Assembly (NCBI GenBank): GCA_945957365.1
Contig: CAMFKI010000001.1
Location: 124,001-188,000 of the forward strand
DNA from: an uncultured Alphaproteobacteria bacterium
GTDB taxonomy: Bacteria; Pseudomonadota; Alphaproteobacteria; Rhizobiales; Aestuariivirgaceae
Length of the DNA: 64,000 bases
Direction: 5' to 3'
Part shown: positions 32,662 to 42,646 of the stretch, piece by piece
Position numbering within the stretch: the first letter of the stretch is position 1
Layout: every line of letters starts with the position of its first letter
Notes under the pieces: generated by a model
The model's database searches: none
The model's input: only the letters and a program-made list of their open reading frames with translations
What the model was told of the DNA's origin: nothing
Position numbers and translations under genes: made by a program

Positions 32662-33735
32662 TCAGTCGTCCGACTCGGCGTCGTCCTTCTCGGAGCCGTT
32701 GCTGAGGGCGGCGGCGACGATGCCGGCATTGCCGCGGATGGTGGCCTCGATCGAGTTGGCCATGTCCGGGTTCTGGCGCAGGAAGTTCTTGGCGTTCTCA
32801 CGCCCCTGCCCGATGCGCTCGCCGTTGTAGGAGAACCAGGAACCCGACTTCTCGACCACGCCGGCGGTGACACCGAGGTCGATCAGCTCGCCGACCTTGG
32901 AAATGCCCTCGCCATACATGATGTCGAACTCGACCTGCTTGAAGGGAGGGGCCACCTTGTTCTTGACCACCTTCACGCGGGTCTGGTTGCCCACCACCTC
33001 GTCCCGGTCCTTGATGGCGCCGATGCGGCGGATGTCGAGGCGGACCGAGGCATAGAACTTCAGCGCATTGCCGCCCGTGGTGGTTTCGGGCGAGCCGAAC
33101 ATGACGCCGATCTTCATGCGGATCTGGTTGATGAAGATGACCATGCAGTTGGTCTTGGAGATCGAGCCGGTGAGCTTCCTCAGCGCCTGGCTCATCAGGC
33201 GGGCCTGGAGGCCCGGCAGCTGGTCGCCCATCTCGCCCTCGAGTTCGGCGCGCGGGGTGAGTGCTGCGACCGAGTCGATCACCAGCACCTCGACCGCACC
33301 GGAGCGCACCAGCGTGTCGGCGATTTCGAGCGCCTGCTCGCCGGTGTCCGGCTGGGAGATCAGCAGGTCGTCGACCATGACGCCGAGCTTGCGCGCATAG
33401 ACCGGGTCCAAGGCATGTTCGGCGTCGACGAAGGCGCAGATGCCGCCGCGCTTCTGGGCCTCGGCGATGGTCTGCAGCGCCAGCGTGGTCTTGCCGGAAG
33501 ATTCCGGACCGTAGATTTCGATGACGCGGCCCTTCGGCAAGCCGCCGATGCCGAGCGCGATGTCGAGCCCCAGGGAGCCGGTCGAAACCGCCTCGATCTC
33601 GAGCGCGGTGGAGGCGCCGAGCTTCATGATCGAGCCCTTGCCGAATGCCCGCTCGATCTGGCTCAGGGCCGCATCAAGTGCCTTGTTCTTGTCCATGGAA
33701 TTATCAATGACCCGCAGATTCGATGCCTGTGCCAT
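32662..33735 (-). CDS. recA: Recombinase RecA
   Basis: A 357-residue RecA that forms filaments on single-stranded DNA, exchanges strands and triggers LexA self-cleavage. Walker A is GPESSGKT (residues 76-83). Walker B is VLVIDS, and the L1/L2 loop region reads [20 protein letters not shown] and [18 protein letters not shown] in part. The acidic tail ends EKDDAESDD. The ATG at 33735 follows AAGGAG, which rules out the longer frame. An SOS box lies 66-80 bases upstream. Confidence 0.99.
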   Translation of the reverse strand: MAQASNLRVIDNSMDKNKALDAALSQIERAFGKGSIMKLGASTALEIEAVSTGSLGLDIALGIGGLPKGRVIEIYGPESSGKTTLALQTIAEAQKRGGICAFVDAEHALDPVYARKLGVMVDDLLISQPDTGEQALEIADTLVRSGAVEVLVIDSVAALTPRAELEGEMGDQLPGLQARLMSQALRKLTGSISKTNCMVIFINQIRMKIGVMFGSPETTTGGNALKFYASVRLDIRRIGAIKDRDEVVGNQTRVKVVKNKVAPPFKQVEFDIMYGEGISKVGELIDLGVTAGVVEKSGSWFSYNGERIGQGRENAKNFLRQNPDMANSIEATIRGNAGIVAAALSNGSEKDDAESDD

Positions 33736-33800
33736 TCGGTTTACTCCTTGCTGTCCAGTGGGTCCACCGGCGGCCATCTCAGCCCCGCCGCGTTTCCGAT

Positions 33801-33815
33801 GTTCGGACTATGTTC
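33801..33815. promoter_or_regulatory. LexA (SOS) box of recA
   Basis: GTTC-GGACTAT-GTTC is an exact match to the alphaproteobacterial LexA site GTTC-N7-GTTC, a direct repeat rather than the E. coli palindrome. It lies 66-80 bases before the recA start. A second pair, GAAC-N6-GAAC at 33895-33908, has the wrong spacing and was not called. Confidence 0.85.
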
Positions 33816-33965
33816 TATTTCCGTTCGGTTCGCAAGCACAAAATGGAACAGGCTTAAGTGATTGTTCTTAATGACAACATGCTGGACGAAAACCGAACAG
33901 AGCGGAACAACGTGCCGTGTACGGAGGAATGTTCAATTTGGTGAATAACTCGCGTTAGGCGCAAG

Positions 33966-35312
33966 TCAGCGCCCGGCTTCCAGCACCCGTTCCAGTGCGC
34001 CTGCCACGCCGAAAAGATCACGGTCGTGGCCCCACGGCGCCATGGCCATGAGCCCGCAGGGCGCTTCGCCCGACGCCTGCATGGGAAGCGACATGGCGCA
34101 GCCGTCGAGGAAATTGCCGACGTAGGTGTTGCGCAGGCTCATGGCGTTGAAGCGGATGTAGTCCTTGTCGTCTGCCAGCTCGGCGATAGCCGGCGCGGTG
34201 TTGAGGGTGGTGGGCAGCAGCACCGCATCGACGCCGGTGAAGCGATTGGCGAAGAACGCGATCAGCGCGCGCCGCCGCGTCACGTAGTCGAGATAGTCGG
34301 CGGCCGTGATCGCCTCCGCTGCCGCGATGCGGAAGCGCACGCGCGGGTCGTAGGCGTCGCCGTGCGCCGCCATGCGGGCGCGGTGGTTGTAGAGCGCCTC
34401 CGCCGCCACGATGCCGCCCCGGGCATTGATGGTGGGGATCTCGCGCAGTTCCGGGAAGCTCATGTCGGAGATGACGGCGCCGGCCTTGCCGAGGGCTGCG
34501 AGCGTCCGGTCGAAGTCGCGCTCCACCTGGGGGCTGAGGCCGTCGAGCACGAAATCCCGGAGCACGGCGAGGCGGAGGCCCTTGGCCTGCCGTTCCGGCA
34601 CGATGCCGTCCCAGTCGCCGGCCATCACGGCATCCGCCGTGGCGCAGCAGGCCACCGTGTTGGCCAGGGGCCCGATGCTGTCGAAGCTCGCCGACAGCGG
34701 GTTGCAGCCGGTGAGCGGCACCCGGCCATGGCTCGACTTGTAGCCGACGATGCCGCAGTAGGAGGCAGGCACGCGGCAGGACCCGCCGGTGTCGGTGCCG
34801 ATGCCGAGCGCCACCATGCCGTCCGCCACCGAGACGGCAGCGCCCGACGACGACCCGCCGGGAATGCGGCCCGTGGCGCGGTCGAAGGGCGAGCGCGGCG
34901 TGCCGTAATGCGGGTTGAGGCCGACGCCGGAATAGGCGAACTCGGTCATGTTGGTGCGGCCGACGACGATCATGCCGGCATTCTTCAGCCGAGCGATGGC
35001 TGTGGCATCGGCTGCGGCGGGCGGATCGTTCTTCAGGACCCTGGAACCTGCCGTCGTCACCTCGCCGGCGAGATCGAAGATGTCCTTCGACGAAAAGGGA
35101 ATGCCGGCGAGGGCCGAGACCTGGCGGCCGCGCCTGCGCTGGCTGTCGACGAAGTCGGCTGCTGCGCGCGCGCCCTCGGCGTCGACAGTGACGAAAGTGC
35201 GGGCCCCCTCGCCCGCCGGATCGGCGATCAGCGCCAGGGAGCGCTCGACGAGGTCACGGGAGGTGATCTTGTGGTCGGCGAGTTGGCGGGAGAGTTCCGC
35301 GATGGTCGGCAT
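33966..35312 (-). CDS. Amidase signature family enzyme
   Basis: A 448-residue amidase with the Ser-cisSer-Lys triad. The lysine is in GIPFSSKDIFD (about residue 76), the cis-serine in GGSSSGAA and the nucleophile serine in GTDTGGSCRVPAS. The family hydrolyses amides, including the GatA transamidation step, but the sequence after the core differs from GatA and no gatCB genes are adjacent. The substrate is unknown. A GAAGGA ribosome site precedes the ATG. It is divergent from the GNAT gene at 35389. Confidence 0.85.
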   Translation of the reverse strand: MPTIAELSRQLADHKITSRDLVERSLALIADPAGEGARTFVTVDAEGARAAADFVDSQRRRGRQVSALAGIPFSSKDIFDLAGEVTTAGSRVLKNDPPAAADATAIARLKNAGMIVVGRTNMTEFAYSGVGLNPHYGTPRSPFDRATGRIPGGSSSGAAVSVADGMVALGIGTDTGGSCRVPASYCGIVGYKSSHGRVPLTGCNPLSASFDSIGPLANTVACCATADAVMAGDWDGIVPERQAKGLRLAVLRDFVLDGLSPQVERDFDRTLAALGKAGAVISDMSFPELREIPTINARGGIVAAEALYNHRARMAAHGDAYDPRVRFRIAAAEAITAADYLDYVTRRRALIAFFANRFTGVDAVLLPTTLNTAPAIAELADDKDYIRFNAMSLRNTYVGNFLDGCAMSLPMQASGEAPCGLMAMAPWGHDRDLFGVAGALERVLEAGR

Positions 35313-35388
35313 CGGTCAATCCTTCGGTCTTGCAACAGGGCTTAAGATGATTCAAAGACCCGCGCATCCGAAAAGAAAGTGGGGCGGC

Positions 35389-36228
35389 ATGGGCTACGAC
35401 ATCGGGTTTCTCGGAATCGACGGCATCCGCACCGCCGTCGACTGGGCGCGGCAGGAAGGCTGGAACCCGGGGCTCAGGGATGCCGAAGCCTTTGCGGCAC
35501 AGGACGCTGAAGGCTTCCTCGGCCTGAAGGCCGATGGTGAACTGGCGGCCACCATCTCGCTGGTGAACTATGGCCCGTCCTTCGCCTTTCTCGGCTTCTA
35601 CATCTGCCGGCCCGACATGCGAGGCAAGGGCCTGGGGTTGGCGCTATGGAACGAGGCGCTGAAGCGCAAGCCCGCGCGCACGATCGGCCTCGACGGCGTG
35701 CCGGCGCAGCAGCCGAGCTACCGCAAATCCGGATTCGTGCTGGCGCATGAGAACATCCGCCATGGCGGGCTGAAGCCGTCGGGTTATGCGCAGGATGATG
35801 CGTCCCTCACCGCACTATCCTCCGCCGATGCGGCCGCCATCGACCGCTTCGAACAGCACCATCGCCTGTTCCCCGCCGCGCGCGCCAGGTTCCTCACCGA
35901 GTGGCTGCGCTACGATGCGCTGGCTCTCCGGCGCGACGGCGAGATCGTCGGGTATGGCGCGATCCGCCAGTGCCATGACGGCTGGAAGGTGGGGCCGCTG
36001 TTCGCCAGCAATGTGGCGGATGCCGAGACGATCCTGCGCGGGCTCTTGACCAGGATGCCGGAGGGGACTTTCTTCCTCGACACGCCGGGCACCAACAAGG
36101 CGGCGGTGGACCTCGCGGTGTCGCTCGGCCTCGAGCCGATGTTCGAGACCGCACGGATGTATCGCGGGCCCGCACCGGAGATCGCCACGGCGAAGGTGTT
36201 CGGGATGACGACGTTCGAACTGGGGTGA
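35389..36228 (+). CDS. GNAT acetyltransferase with C-terminal YitH-type domain
   Basis: A 279-residue two-domain protein. Residues 1-130 are a GNAT domain with the acetyl-CoA loop MRGKGLGLALWNEAL, preceded by FAFLGFYICRPD. Residues 140-275 form a second acetyltransferase-like domain of the YitH/Acetyltransf_18 type, ending LGLEPMFETARMYRG. The acceptor is unknown. The ATG at 35389 follows GTGGGGCGG and begins the conserved part; an ATG at 35347 would add 14 residues. Confidence 0.8.
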   Translation: MGYDIGFLGIDGIRTAVDWARQEGWNPGLRDAEAFAAQDAEGFLGLKADGELAATISLVNYGPSFAFLGFYICRPDMRGKGLGLALWNEALKRKPARTIGLDGVPAQQPSYRKSGFVLAHENIRHGGLKPSGYAQDDASLTALSSADAAAIDRFEQHHRLFPAARARFLTEWLRYDALALRRDGEIVGYGAIRQCHDGWKVGPLFASNVADAETILRGLLTRMPEGTFFLDTPGTNKAAVDLAVSLGLEPMFETARMYRGPAPEIATAKVFGMTTFELG

Positions 36229-36257
36229 GCGGCGCAATGAGGTGATCCCCCCCTCTT

Positions 36258-36335
36258 CACCTTGCCCCGGCTTGACCGGGGCATCCTTTTCCGTGGCCAA
36301 CAAAAAGGATCGCCCGGTCAAGCCGGGCGAAGGTG
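36258..36335. repeat. Mosaic repeat family A, copy 5
   Basis: Outer arms CACCTT/AAGGTG, hairpin GCCCCGG-CTTGA-CCGGGGC, inner arms ATCCTTTT/AAAAGGAT, hairpin CGCCCGG-TCAAG-CCGGGCG. All arms are perfect, making this the best copy in the window. It lies between the GNAT gene and the end of cckA. Confidence 0.9.
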
Positions 36336-36377
36336 AAGGCTGGGTGGACGTGAGGGTGTTGTGCCAGATGAAGTGCC

Positions 36378-38903
36378 CTACCCCTCCATCGCCTCCTTCA
36401 CCTTCTCCACGAGCTGCTTCAACGAGAAGGGTTTGGGCATGAAGCTATAGCCGGCGTGGCCTTCGAGGTCCTGCTCGAACTGCTCGCCGGGGTAACCCGA
36501 CACGAAGACGAACTTGGTCTCGTTGCCGCGCTTCCTCAGCTCACGGAGCAATGTGGGCCCGTCCATCTCGGGCATCACGACGTCCGAGATGATGAGGTCG
36601 AAGCCCTTCTCGTCCATGTCGATCTTCTCGATGGCGCTCTCGCCCGAGTCGGCCTCGACCACCGTGTAGCCGCGCGAGGTGAGGGCGCGGAGCGCGAAGG
36701 CGCGCACCGCGTCCTCGTCCTCGACCAGCAGGATGCGCTCCTTGCCGGTATAGTCGCGCTTGGGCGCCTCGGCCGGCTTTTCCTCGACGGCGACGGCATC
36801 GGCCTTCTGCGGATAATAGCGCGGCAGGTAGATGCGGAAGGTCGTGCCCCGGCCTACTTCGCTGTCGCAGAAGATGAAGCCGCCGGTCTGCTTGACGATG
36901 CCATAGACGGTGGAGAGGCCGAGGCCGGTGCCCTTGCCCACGTCCTTGGTCGAGAAGAAGGGTTCCCAGATCTTGTCGCGGATCTCGGGCGGAATGCCGC
37001 TGCCGGTGTCCTGCACCTCGCAGGCGACATATTCGCCGGGCGGCATGAGTGACGGCATGATGGTGCGCGACTCCTCCACGCCGACATTGTAGGTGCGCAC
37101 GGTGAGCGAGCCGCCGTTCGGCATGGCGTCGCGCGCGTTGACGGCGAGGTTGATGATCACCTGCTCGAACTGGTGGATGTCCACCATCACGAGGCCGAGC
37201 TCGCGGTCGTGGTTGATCTTCAGCGACACCTTCTCGCCCAGCACGCGGCCGAGCAGGTTGCCGAGGTCGGACAGCGCCTCGGTCAGCACGTGCACCTTGG
37301 GCTGCAGCGTCTGCTTGCGCGAGAAGGCCAGCAGCTGGCGCACCAGGTTCGCGGCGCGGTTGGCGTTCTGCTTGATGTTCATGACGTCCGCGAAGGCGGG
37401 GTCGGTCGGGCGCATCTTGGCCAGCAGCAGGTCGGCGAAGCCGATGATCGGGGTCAGCACGTTGTTGAAGTCGTGCGCGATGCCCGACGCGAGCTGGCCC
37501 ACCGCCATCAGCTTCTGGCTCTGCGCGAGCTGGACTTCGAGTGACTTGTTCTCGGTCTTGTCGACCGCGAAGACCACCGCCGTGTCGTCCTCGGGCGCGA
37601 GCCTGGTGAAGGTGAACAGCACGTTGCGCGGCGTGGTGCCTTCGACGTTGGCCTCGATCTGGTGCAGGCTGCCCTCGTTGCGGAGTGCCGCCGAAAGGGT
37701 TTGCAGCAACGCGGTGCGTTCGGCGGCGACGATCGCGGCAGAAAGCTCCGAGCCGCGCCGCGCCTTGGGCGAAAGCTCGATGAAGGCGCCGTTCGCCATG
37801 CGCACGATGCCGTCCTTGTCGATCTCGGCGATGCCGATCGGGGCGTTGTTGATGAAGCGCGACAGGCGCGGAGCCGAAATCTCGCCGCCCGCCGCGGAGG
37901 TTCCGGCGAGGTGGCGCGGCACCACGATGGTACGCGATGGCGAGGGCTGGCCCTCGGAATCGAACGCGACGTGATGCACCAGCTGCACCGGGATCAGCTT
38001 GCCGGTCGTGGCGTTGCGCAGGTCGAGGCCGAAACTTTCGGTGACCGCCGTGCCGGGCTTGGGCGCCACGCCGGAGACGAGCCGCGCCGCCTGTTCGCCC
38101 AGAAGGTCGGAGAGCTTCATGCCGGCGTTCTGGGCCTGCGTGAGGTCGATCCCCAGCCATTGCGCCAGCGTGGCGTTGATGTAGTCGACCTGGCCGTCGC
38201 TCAGCGTCGAGAAGAAGCCCGCCGGCGCATTGTCGAGATAGGTGATGATGAACTGCAGGCGGGAGAAGGCCTGTTCCTGCCGGCCCCTGTCCTCGCTGAT
38301 GTCCTCGAGCTGCCACAGGCGCAGCGGCGCCGTGCCGCCGGCCAGCGGCGTGGCCGAAAGCTTCACCCAGACCGGGCGGTCGGGCCTGGCGCAGGGCGCT
38401 GCCGCTCCCTGCGCGACGCGCAGTTCACGCGTGTCGCTGCGGCCCTCGCCCACGGCCTGGGCGAGCTGATAGACCGGGGCGGAGAACTCGGCATAGGGCG
38501 CGAACAACACGTCCATGCCGACGAGCCGGCCGGCCTTGCTGGCCAGCGCCCGATAGGCGGCATTGGCATAGACGGCGCGGCCCTCGCCGTCGGTCACCAC
38601 CAGCGGGTGGCCGATCGCCGCCGTCAGCGCATCGAGGAAGCTGCGGTCGCTGCGGTCGCCGCCCCAGCGCAGCAGTCCGGCGACGAGGCCGAGCAAGGCG
38701 AAGAGTCCGATGCCGGCGAGCGCTGCAGCCGACCACAGCAACCAGCGCGGCAGTGCGGGGCTCACCTGGCGCAGGGCGAAGACAACGATCGCGGCCACGG
38801 CCGCCGCCAGCAGCAGGGCGAGGATGAAGCGGCCCGCCCCGCCGCCACCTGGTGATGCCGGCGCCGCGCTTCCGCCTGTCACCGGCGCATTCCTGTCGCT
38901 CAT
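36378..38903 (-). CDS. cckA: Hybrid histidine kinase CckA
   Basis: An 841-residue hybrid kinase. Two membrane helices (about residues 25-45 and 53-80) are followed by PAS-like sensor domains (about 85-450), the phospho-acceptor helix [18 protein letters not shown] with H477, and the ATP-binding N, G1 and G2 boxes ([30 protein letters not shown]). A receiver domain follows with D774 in [12 protein letters not shown]. This layout and [10 protein letters not shown] are those of CckA, the kinase/phosphatase that controls CtrA through ChpT in alphaproteobacterial cell-cycle and motility regulation. The ATG at 38903 was chosen because the conserved MSDRN start follows a G-rich site. Confidence 0.93.
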   Translation of the reverse strand: MSDRNAPVTGGSAAPASPGGGGAGRFILALLLAAAVAAIVVFALRQVSPALPRWLLWSAAALAGIGLFALLGLVAGLLRWGGDRSDRSFLDALTAAIGHPLVVTDGEGRAVYANAAYRALASKAGRLVGMDVLFAPYAEFSAPVYQLAQAVGEGRSDTRELRVAQGAAAPCARPDRPVWVKLSATPLAGGTAPLRLWQLEDISEDRGRQEQAFSRLQFIITYLDNAPAGFFSTLSDGQVDYINATLAQWLGIDLTQAQNAGMKLSDLLGEQAARLVSGVAPKPGTAVTESFGLDLRNATTGKLIPVQLVHHVAFDSEGQPSPSRTIVVPRHLAGTSAAGGEISAPRLSRFINNAPIGIAEIDKDGIVRMANGAFIELSPKARRGSELSAAIVAAERTALLQTLSAALRNEGSLHQIEANVEGTTPRNVLFTFTRLAPEDDTAVVFAVDKTENKSLEVQLAQSQKLMAVGQLASGIAHDFNNVLTPIIGFADLLLAKMRPTDPAFADVMNIKQNANRAANLVRQLLAFSRKQTLQPKVHVLTEALSDLGNLLGRVLGEKVSLKINHDRELGLVMVDIHQFEQVIINLAVNARDAMPNGGSLTVRTYNVGVEESRTIMPSLMPPGEYVACEVQDTGSGIPPEIRDKIWEPFFSTKDVGKGTGLGLSTVYGIVKQTGGFIFCDSEVGRGTTFRIYLPRYYPQKADAVAVEEKPAEAPKRDYTGKERILLVEDEDAVRAFALRALTSRGYTVVEADSGESAIEKIDMDEKGFDLIISDVVMPEMDGPTLLRELRKRGNETKFVFVSGYPGEQFEQDLEGHAGYSFMPKPFSLKQLVEKVKEAMEG

Positions 38904-39088
38904 CCAACCCCACCCCGAATCATGAGCAGTATAGGGCAATTGGCAGGTGGCGGAATCACCGGCTGGGCCGCCCGATCTCCGCTTTACAAACCGTTGCCCT
39001 GCCGCCAGAGTCGCAGGCCGGACAATCAGCGGTGCCGGCGGCAATGCCGGTGCGTCGCGGCGTCAGCCGTGGGCAAAGGGGAGTGGCG

Positions 39089-39490
39089 ATGGAATTCCTG
39101 ATCCAGAACATGCAGGTCATCATAGCGGCGGTGGCCGTGCTGGTGGTGCTGTTCATCGTGATCGGCGTCTGGCGGGCGTTCAGCCCCCGGGTGACGGGCG
39201 GCCGCCGCGGACAGCGCCTCGGCATCAGCGAGTACTATGAAGTGGACAAGCTGCGCCGCCTCGTCCTCGTGCGGCGCGACAATGTCGAGCACCTGATCCT
39301 CATCGGCGGGCCGCAGGACCTGCTCATCGAGCCGCATGTCTCGGCATCCGGCCAAGGCTATTCCAGCCATCCGGAGCCGATGCAGCCCGGCACGGCGCGG
39401 CCAGCGCCGCGCACCCCGGCCTTCAAGGCGCCGCCGCTGCGCCCGGCGGCGGAAGCACCAGCGCCGCGCCGCGAGGAACCCGAACTCTAG
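39089..39490 (+). CDS. fliO: FliO-like membrane protein
   Basis: A 133-residue protein with one N-terminal membrane helix (about residues 7-28), a small cytoplasmic domain, and a Pro/Ala-rich tail. The domain RLGISEYYEVDKLRRLVLVRRDNVEHLILIGGPQDLLIE has the strand pattern of FliO, the flagellar export-gate assembly factor, in its alphaproteobacterial form. No flagellar gene is adjacent. It is divergent from cckA, which regulates motility genes through CtrA. An AAAGGGGAG ribosome site precedes the ATG. The FliO identity is likely but not certain. Confidence 0.65.
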   Translation: MEFLIQNMQVIIAAVAVLVVLFIVIGVWRAFSPRVTGGRRGQRLGISEYYEVDKLRRLVLVRRDNVEHLILIGGPQDLLIEPHVSASGQGYSSHPEPMQPGTARPAPRTPAFKAPPLRPAAEAPAPRREEPEL

Positions 39491-39519
39491 AATCGAAAAG
39501 CCCGGCCAGGGGCCGGGCT
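39488..39519 (-). terminator. Terminator of the DUF2852 gene
   Basis: On the minus strand, the hairpin AGCCCGGCC-CCT-GGCCGGGCT is followed by TTTCGATTC, 25 bases after the DUF2852 stop. Read in the plus direction it has no T-run, so it is weaker for the FliO-like gene. Confidence 0.7.
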
Positions 39520-39543
39520 CCAGATCGTCGTCGGGACGCAACG

Positions 39544-40008
39544 TCACTCGTTGCTGGACGGCGGCGCGTTGCGGCGCTCGGCCATGAAGCGGTCGAACTC
39601 GTCCTGGTCCTTGGCGCGGCGCAGGCGCTCCACGAATTCGCGGAAGGCCTTGTGCTCGTCCTCGATCCGGCGGCGCTCCTCGTCGAGCCGCTTGAGCTGC
39701 TCGCGCCGGTAGTCGTCGAAGGCGGCGTTGCCGGAGCCGGCGAAGCCGTATGACTGCGACTTCCAGCCGGAAAAATCCGGCCTGCGGAAATTGCTCCAGG
39801 GAGCGGCGGTGTCCGCCGAGCCCTTCCACATCTCGCCGTTCTTCCACTTCAGGAAAATGGCGATCAGGCCCAGGGGCCAGAACACCACGAAGCCGGCGAC
39901 CATCGCGCCGATCTCCCAGGCCGACCAACGGCCCATTGAGCCGAAGCCGCAGCCACGCTTGTGCGGTCTGCCGTTCTGCTCGAATCCAGCCGAAGCCGAA
40001 TATGTCAT
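39544..40008 (-). CDS. DUF2852 membrane protein
   Basis: A 154-residue protein recognised as DUF2852. A membrane helix (WSAWEIGAMVAGFVVFWPLGLIAIFL in part, residues about 28-52) is followed by a WKNGEMW segment and a charged coiled-coil tail (FDDYRREQLKRLDEERRRIEDEHKAF in part) with a FRRPDF linker. The function is unknown, and the family is largely restricted to alphaproteobacteria. The ATG at 40008 starts MTYSAS and follows an AGAGAGGA site. Confidence 0.85.
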   Translation of the reverse strand: MTYSASAGFEQNGRPHKRGCGFGSMGRWSAWEIGAMVAGFVVFWPLGLIAIFLKWKNGEMWKGSADTAAPWSNFRRPDFSGWKSQSYGFAGSGNAAFDDYRREQLKRLDEERRRIEDEHKAFREFVERLRRAKDQDEFDRFMAERRNAPPSSNE

Positions 40009-40169
40009 CTCCGATCCTCTCTCCAAAGTTGACGAATGTTCAGGTAGGAACCCCTGCCCCGCGCTTCAATGGAAATCCGAATGGAAGGCCTTCCGCCGTG
40101 CCGGGGTTTCGCTCGAACGCGCCCGGTGCTAACCCTATAAGTGCTGATTTCCCGAGGAGTTACGCCCCC

Positions 40170-41378
40170 ATGTCTCATGCCCACCACAAGATCGCGATGC
40201 TGACCGCCGGCGGCCTTGCGCCGTGCCTGTCCTCCGCCGTGGGCGGCCTGATCGAACGCTATTCCGAGATCGCCCCCGACGCGCCGATGATCGGCTACCT
40301 GTCGGGTTACAAGGGACTTCTGATGGGCCGGTCGATCCCGGTGACGCCCGAGGTGCGGCGCCGGGCGCATGTGCTGCATGGCCACGGCGGCTCTCCCCTG
40401 GGCAACAGCCGGGTCAAGCTCACCAATGTCGCCGATTGCGTGAAGCGCGGGCTGGTCAAGGAGGGCGAAGACCCGCTCAAGGTGGCGGCAAACCAGCTGG
40501 TGAAGGACGGCGTCACCATCCTCCATACCATTGGCGGCGACGACACCAACACCACCGCAGCCGACCTCGCCGCCTATCTCCACGCCAATGGCTATGAGCT
40601 CACCGTGGTGGGCCTGCCCAAGACCATCGACAACGACGTGGTGCCGATCCGCCAGACGCTGGGCGCCTGGACGGCGGCGGAACACGGGGCACAGTTCTTC
40701 GAGAACGTGGTCAACGAGCAGTCGACCTCCTCGCGCCAGCTCGTCATCCACGAGGTGATGGGCCGGCACTGCGGCTGGCTCACCGCCGCCACGGCGCGGG
40801 CCTGGCGCGACCGCCTCGACCACCTCGAGTTCCTGCCCGAGTTCAACCTCGACCGGAAGCACAAGGACATCGACGCCGTCTACATCCCCGAGATGCACAT
40901 CGACATGGAGACCGAGGCCGAACGCCTGCGGAAGGTGATGGACCAGTATGACTCGGTCTCGATCTTCGTCAGCGAGGGTGCCTGCGTGCCGGAGATCGTG
41001 GCCGAGATGGAAGCCAAGGGCGAACACGTGGAGCGCGATGCCTTCGGCCACGTCCGCCTCGACAGCGTGAAGGTGGGCGACTGGTTCGGCAAGCAGTTCG
41101 CGAGGAAGATCGGGGCGGACAAGACGCTGGTGCAGAAGTCCGGCTATTTCGGGCGCTCGGCGGCCGCCAACCAGGCCGATCTCGACCTGATCCGGGCCAT
41201 GGTGCATGTGGCGGTGGAGAGCGCGCTCGATGGCGTCTCCGGTGTCATCGGCCACGACGAGGAGCGCGAGGACGAGCTGCGCGCCATCGAATTCCCGCGC
41301 ATCAAGGGCGGCAAGCACTTCGACGTCCACACCCCGTGGTTCGCCGAGATGCTGAAGGACATCGGCCAGACCGCATGA
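40170..41378 (+). CDS. pfp: Pyrophosphate-dependent 6-phosphofructokinase
   Basis: A 402-residue phosphofructokinase. The nucleotide site reads GGDDTN (residues 122-127) where ATP enzymes have GGDGS; the Asp in place of Gly blocks ATP and marks pyrophosphate use. The second marker is the lysine of PKTIDND (K151). The fructose 6-phosphate region is MGRHCGWLTAATA. The reaction is reversible and can work in glycolysis or gluconeogenesis. A GAGGAG site precedes the ATG. The stop overlaps a cytochrome c gene (ATGA). A PfkB-type kinase is found 3 kb downstream. Confidence 0.9.
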   Translation: MSHAHHKIAMLTAGGLAPCLSSAVGGLIERYSEIAPDAPMIGYLSGYKGLLMGRSIPVTPEVRRRAHVLHGHGGSPLGNSRVKLTNVADCVKRGLVKEGEDPLKVAANQLVKDGVTILHTIGGDDTNTTAADLAAYLHANGYELTVVGLPKTIDNDVVPIRQTLGAWTAAEHGAQFFENVVNEQSTSSRQLVIHEVMGRHCGWLTAATARAWRDRLDHLEFLPEFNLDRKHKDIDAVYIPEMHIDMETEAERLRKVMDQYDSVSIFVSEGACVPEIVAEMEAKGEHVERDAFGHVRLDSVKVGDWFGKQFARKIGADKTLVQKSGYFGRSAAANQADLDLIRAMVHVAVESALDGVSGVIGHDEEREDELRAIEFPRIKGGKHFDVHTPWFAEMLKDIGQTA

Positions 41379-41791
41379 GGACGCCGGGCACCCTCCTCGT
41401 CCTGGCGCTCATCGCCACGCCGGCGCTGGCCGACGCGGCGCTGACCCAGGGCAAGGCGGATTTCGACAAGCTTTGCGCCCCCTGCCACGGGGTGAGCGGC
41501 AAGGGCGACGGCCCGCAGGCCGCGCAGCTGGCGAAGAAGCCGGCGGACCTGACGGTGGTGACCCTGAAATACGGCGCGTTCCCCGCCCAGAAGGTGTTCG
41601 AGACCATCGCCGGCCTCGACATGCCGGACGGCCACGGCACGCGTGAAATGCCGATCTGGGGCGACGTCTTCGTCACCGAACAGGTGGGAAAGAGCACCAA
41701 GGTCGAAGACGCGATGACAGCGTCCGACGCGGCGTCGAAGCGCATCGCCGGGCTGGTGCGCTACGTGCAGTCGATCCAGGCCAAGCCGTGA
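41375..41791 (+). CDS. Secreted mono-haem cytochrome c
   Basis: A 138-residue periplasmic class I cytochrome c. A signal peptide ends near ALA-DA (residue 20). The haem is attached by CAPCH (FDKLCAPCHG), and the axial methionine is probably in GTREMPIWG. Total mature size is about 118 residues. It overlaps the phosphofructokinase by four bases, an odd partnership with no clear functional link. Its electron partners are not evident. Confidence 0.85.
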   Translation: MRTPGTLLVLALIATPALADAALTQGKADFDKLCAPCHGVSGKGDGPQAAQLAKKPADLTVVTLKYGAFPAQKVFETIAGLDMPDGHGTREMPIWGDVFVTEQVGKSTKVEDAMTASDAASKRIAGLVRYVQSIQAKP

Positions 41792-41813
41792 CGGGTTGTC
41801 CGGGACGCGAATG

Positions 41814-41837
41814 TGTTATAGCCAGATGGGTATGACG
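41814..41837. promoter_or_regulatory. ModE-type operator (Mo-box) upstream of modBC
   Basis: Arms TGTTATA and TATGACG are separated by exactly 10 bases; 12 of 14 arm positions match CGTTATA/TATAACG. It lies 114 bases upstream of modB, between it and the cytochrome gene. The same spacing occurs at 55481, 56947, 57057 and 59080. A ModE gene lies 2 kb downstream. Confidence 0.7.
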
Positions 41838-41855
41838 CACTCCCACCCTTTCGTT

Positions 41856-41936
41856 CGTCACCCCGGCGAAAGCCGGGGCCCAGCTTCGGGCGCTTGCCAC
41901 GCGGAAAGCTGGGTCCCGGCTTTCGCCGGGATGACG
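41856..41936. repeat. Mosaic repeat family B, copy 5
   Basis: Outer arms CGTCA/TGACG, hairpin CCCCGGC-GAAA-GCCGGGG, inner stem CCCAGCTT/AAAGCTGGG, hairpin CCCGGC-TTTC-GCCGGG. It sits between the Mo-box and modB, so it would be transcribed in the modB leader if that box marks the promoter. Confidence 0.85.
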
Positions 41937-41950
41937 GCATACTGGACAAA

Positions 41951-42646
41951 ATGACCCTCTTCTCCCTCACCCCCGAGGAATGGGAGGCGGTTCGCCTCAG
42001 TCTCAAGGTGGCGAGCGTCGCCATGGTCGCGAGCCTGCCGGTGGGAATTGCCGTGGCCTGGCTTCTGGCGCGCCGAGAGTTCTGGGGAAAATCGCTGCTC
42101 AATGGCGTCGTTCACCTGCCGCTGGTGATGCCGCCGGTGGTGACGGGTTACCTGCTGCTGCTCACCTTCGGCACCAAGGGGCCCATCGGTTCGTTCCTGG
42201 CGCAGTTCGGCATCATCTTCGCCTTCCGCTGGACGGGGGCCGCGCTGGCCTGCGCGGTGATGGGCTTTCCGCTGATGGTGCGGGCGATCAGGCTGTCGAT
42301 CGAGGCCGTCGACACCCGCCTCGAGGCCGCCTCGTCGACACTCGGCGCCAATGCCTTGTGGGTGTTCTTCACGGTGACGCTGCCGCTCACCATTCCCGGC
42401 ATCATTGCCGGCATGATCCTGTGCTTTGCCAAGGCCATGGGCGAGTTCGGCGCCACTATCACCTTCGTCTCCAACATTCCCGGCGAAACCCAGACGCTGC
42501 CCACCGCCATCTACACCCTCACCCAGGTGCCGGGTGGCGATGCCGGCGCGCTGAAGCTCACCGCCATTTCGATCGCGATCTCGCTCGGCGCTCTTCTCAT
42601 CTCCGAAATCCTGGCGCGCCGCGCCGTGCAGCGGATCGCCGCATGA
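41951..42646 (+). CDS. modB: Molybdate ABC transporter permease ModB
   Basis: A 231-residue permease with five to six membrane helices. The start is SLTPEEWEAVRLSLKVASVAM, and HLPLVMPPVVTGYLLLL and the EAA loop EAASSTLGANALWVFFTVTLPL are typical of ModB. KAMGEFGATITFVSNIPGETQTLPTAIY, split here only for length, is the hallmark C-terminal segment. It imports molybdate with ModC and a periplasmic ModA, but no modA gene is present nearby. Its stop overlaps modC by ATGA. Confidence 0.93.
   Translation: MTLFSLTPEEWEAVRLSLKVASVAMVASLPVGIAVAWLLARREFWGKSLLNGVVHLPLVMPPVVTGYLLLLTFGTKGPIGSFLAQFGIIFAFRWTGAALACAVMGFPLMVRAIRLSIEAVDTRLEAASSTLGANALWVFFTVTLPLTIPGIIAGMILCFAKAMGEFGATITFVSNIPGETQTLPTAIYTLTQVPGGDAGALKLTAISIAISLGALLISEILARRAVQRIAA

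Noticed and set aside
33895..33908. Second possible LexA site, GAAC-N6-GAAC
   Set aside because: The spacing is 6, not 7, and a perfect site already lies nearer recA.
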